5,203 nt of DNA from Desulfobacteraceae bacterium (GTDB lineage Bacteria; Desulfobacterota; Desulfobulbia; Desulfobulbales; Desulfobulbaceae). The stretch's first letter is position 1; each line of letters starts with the position of its first letter. The notes beneath the pieces were generated by a model. That model was given only the letters and a program-made list of their open reading frames with translations. It ran no database searches and had not been told where the DNA came from. The position numbers and the translations under genes are program-made. The DNA is taken from assembly GCA_022837185.1 (NCBI GenBank), contig JALHJD010000211.1, positions 1 through 5,203 on the forward strand. Reading direction: 5' to 3'. Shown here one piece after another: positions 4,420 through 5,203 of the stretch.

Positions 4420-4914
4420 TCAGTCGACCTTGACGAAAGCGTTGCTGTTGGCGGCGCAGACAGGGCATTTGTCCGGGGCCTTGCCCTCGCAGGTATAGCC
4501 GCAGACGGAGCACACATAAAAATCTGTCTCCACGAGGGTATCGAGATTCTCCAAGGCCTTGCGGTATAATTCGGCATGGATTTTTTCGACTTCGTTGGCG
4601 TAGGTAAAGCTTCGTTCAGCCGCCTTGTGGCCTTCTTCCCTGGCCGCCGTAATCATGTCGGGATACATGCTTTTGAATTCGTGAATTTCCCCGGCCAGGG
4701 CTTCCTTGAGATTGGCGGCGGTGTCGCCGATCCCTTTCAGGGCCCGGAGATGGGCGTGGGCGTGGATCGTTTCGGCATGGGCAACAGCCCGGAAGAGCCT
4801 TGCCGCCTGTTTATGGCCTTCCCGTTCCGCCTTGTCGGCAAAGGCGAGATATTTACGGTTTGCCTGTGATTCTCCGGCGAATGCTTCCCTGAGATTTTGT
4901 TCGGTTTTGCTCAT
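4420..4914 (-). CDS. rbr: Rubrerythrin
   Basis: A cytoplasmic diiron peroxidase that reduces hydrogen peroxide to water in anaerobes, taking electrons through its rubredoxin-like iron centre. The 164-residue protein has the ferritin-like four-helix domain first (1-130), with candidate diiron ligands E15 (GESQAN), E48 and H51 (AETIHA), E76 and E79 (GEIHEF) and E110 and H113 (EKIH). The C-terminal rubredoxin-like domain (131-164) has C135-x2-C138 and C150-x2-C153. Size and order match the short rubrerythrins. The start at 4914 is chosen because AAAAGGAG (4928-4921) lies 6 nt upstream; an in-frame ATG at 4938 has no such site. It follows mntP on the same strand after a 129-nt gap that contains a candidate promoter, so it probably has its own transcript. 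No PerR-type box is obvious. Confidence 0.97.
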   Translation of the reverse strand: MSKTEQNLREAFAGESQANRKYLAFADKAEREGHKQAARLFRAVAHAETIHAHAHLRALKGIGDTAANLKEALAGEIHEFKSMYPDMITAAREEGHKAAERSFTYANEVEKIHAELYRKALENLDTLVETDFYVCSVCGYTCEGKAPDKCPVCAANSNAFVKVD

Positions 4915-5006
4915 GGTTATCTCCTTTTGTTGTCCCATTTGGGGGTTGTCCGCGGCGGCTGAGCGGCCGGCAAGGCTCGTCGACCTCCATCCTATACCGG
5001 TCGAAA

Positions 5007-5035
5007 ATTGTACCAGAATATCGGCATGAATTCAC
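5007..5035 (-). promoter_or_regulatory. Candidate extended -10 promoter for rubrerythrin
   Basis: On the minus strand TACAAT (5012-5007) is preceded by TGG (5015-5013), an extended -10 element. The hexamer 17 nt upstream, GTGAAT (5035-5030), is a weak -35. The predicted start near 5000 gives a leader of about 86 nt, in which GGACAAC is repeated at 4951-4945 and 4935-4929 with a 16-nt period. Confidence 0.4.
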
Positions 5036-5043
5036 GCTCTTCT

Positions 5044-5203
5044 TCATCCCTGCAGAAGGGTATGTTCGATCAGGATCTTGCATCCTATGCCGACCAGGAT
5101 CAGGCCGCCTGCCAGTTCTATCTTGTCTTCGAAAATGTGGCCGAAATATTCGCCGATGTACGTGCCGGCAAAGGAAAAGACAAAGGTGACGATGCCGATG
5201 ATG
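5044..5203 (-). CDS. mntP: Manganese efflux pump MntP, C-terminal part (runs off right edge)
   Basis: MntP (formerly YebN) is an inner-membrane exporter that lowers cytoplasmic Mn(II). Only the last 52 residues and the TGA stop are visible. They contain a hydrophobic segment (visible residues 1-18), a short polar loop with GEYFGHIFEDKIE, and a final membrane helix of the form AGGLILVGIGCKILIEH, the characteristic C-terminal signature of this family. The start and any upstream yybP-ykoY manganese riboswitch would be outside the window. Its rubrerythrin neighbour fits a metal and peroxide stress setting. No intrinsic terminator follows the stop. Confidence 0.88.
   Translation of the reverse strand, partial: IIGIVTFVFSFAGTYIGEYFGHIFEDKIELAGGLILVGIGCKILIEHTLLQG

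Noticed and set aside
4088..4577. Long overlapping minus-strand open frames across the end of the rubrerythrin gene
   Set aside because: They overlap the well-supported rubrerythrin frame and are rich in Pro, Arg and Ser, as expected from shadow frames in GC-rich DNA.
1..5203. CRISPR array, insertion sequence ends or attachment sites
   Set aside because: No regularly spaced direct repeats, no transposase or integrase reading frame and no paired terminal inverted repeats bounding a gene were found by eye.

Overview
The window looks like chromosomal DNA from a moderately GC-rich, anaerobic or microaerophilic Gram-negative bacterium. A Desulfobacterota (former Deltaproteobacteria) relative such as a Desulfuromonas/Geobacter-type organism is my best guess. 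This rests on gene content (a single-RRM RNA-binding protein beside an RhlE-type helicase, an ABC-2 exporter, rubrerythrin and MntP) and is inference, not proof.

Layout from left to right. (1) Positions 1-614, minus strand: the first 204 residues of a DEAD-box RNA helicase (RhlE-like), which runs off the left edge and has a structured leader. (2) Positions 859-1125, minus strand: an 88-residue RRM RNA-binding protein, with a good sigma70-type promoter at 1274-1246 and a leader of about 113 nt. These two RNA-remodelling genes point the same way and may act together. (3) Positions 1126-1533: a divergent control region whose plus-strand promoter (TTGACT, 17 nt, TAATAT) serves (4) a two-gene ABC-2 export operon, ATPase 1534-2418 and permease 2444-3490. 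(5) Positions 3626-3817, plus strand: a 63-residue protein of unknown function with a very strong ribosome binding site, separated from the permease by a long imperfect hairpin.

(6) Positions 3818-4419 hold no convincing protein gene. The left part carries what looks like a complete minus-strand small-RNA unit: a promoter with a perfect TATAAT box, about 68 nt of transcript, and an intrinsic terminator with an 8-bp perfect stem and a U-rich tail. The right part (about 4030-4410) is GC-rich and contains several separate inverted repeats, so it may be a structured RNA or a palindromic repeat element.

(7) Positions 4420-4914, minus strand: a complete rubrerythrin with diiron and rubredoxin-type metal ligands. 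(8) Positions 5044-5203, minus strand: the C-terminal end of MntP, the manganese efflux pump. Rubrerythrin (peroxide removal) next to Mn export suggests a metal/oxidative-stress neighbourhood.

The best candidates for something undescribed are the minus-strand small RNA at 3826-3893, the hairpin-rich block to its right, and the small orphan protein to its left. The protein genes other than the 63-residue one belong to well-known families.
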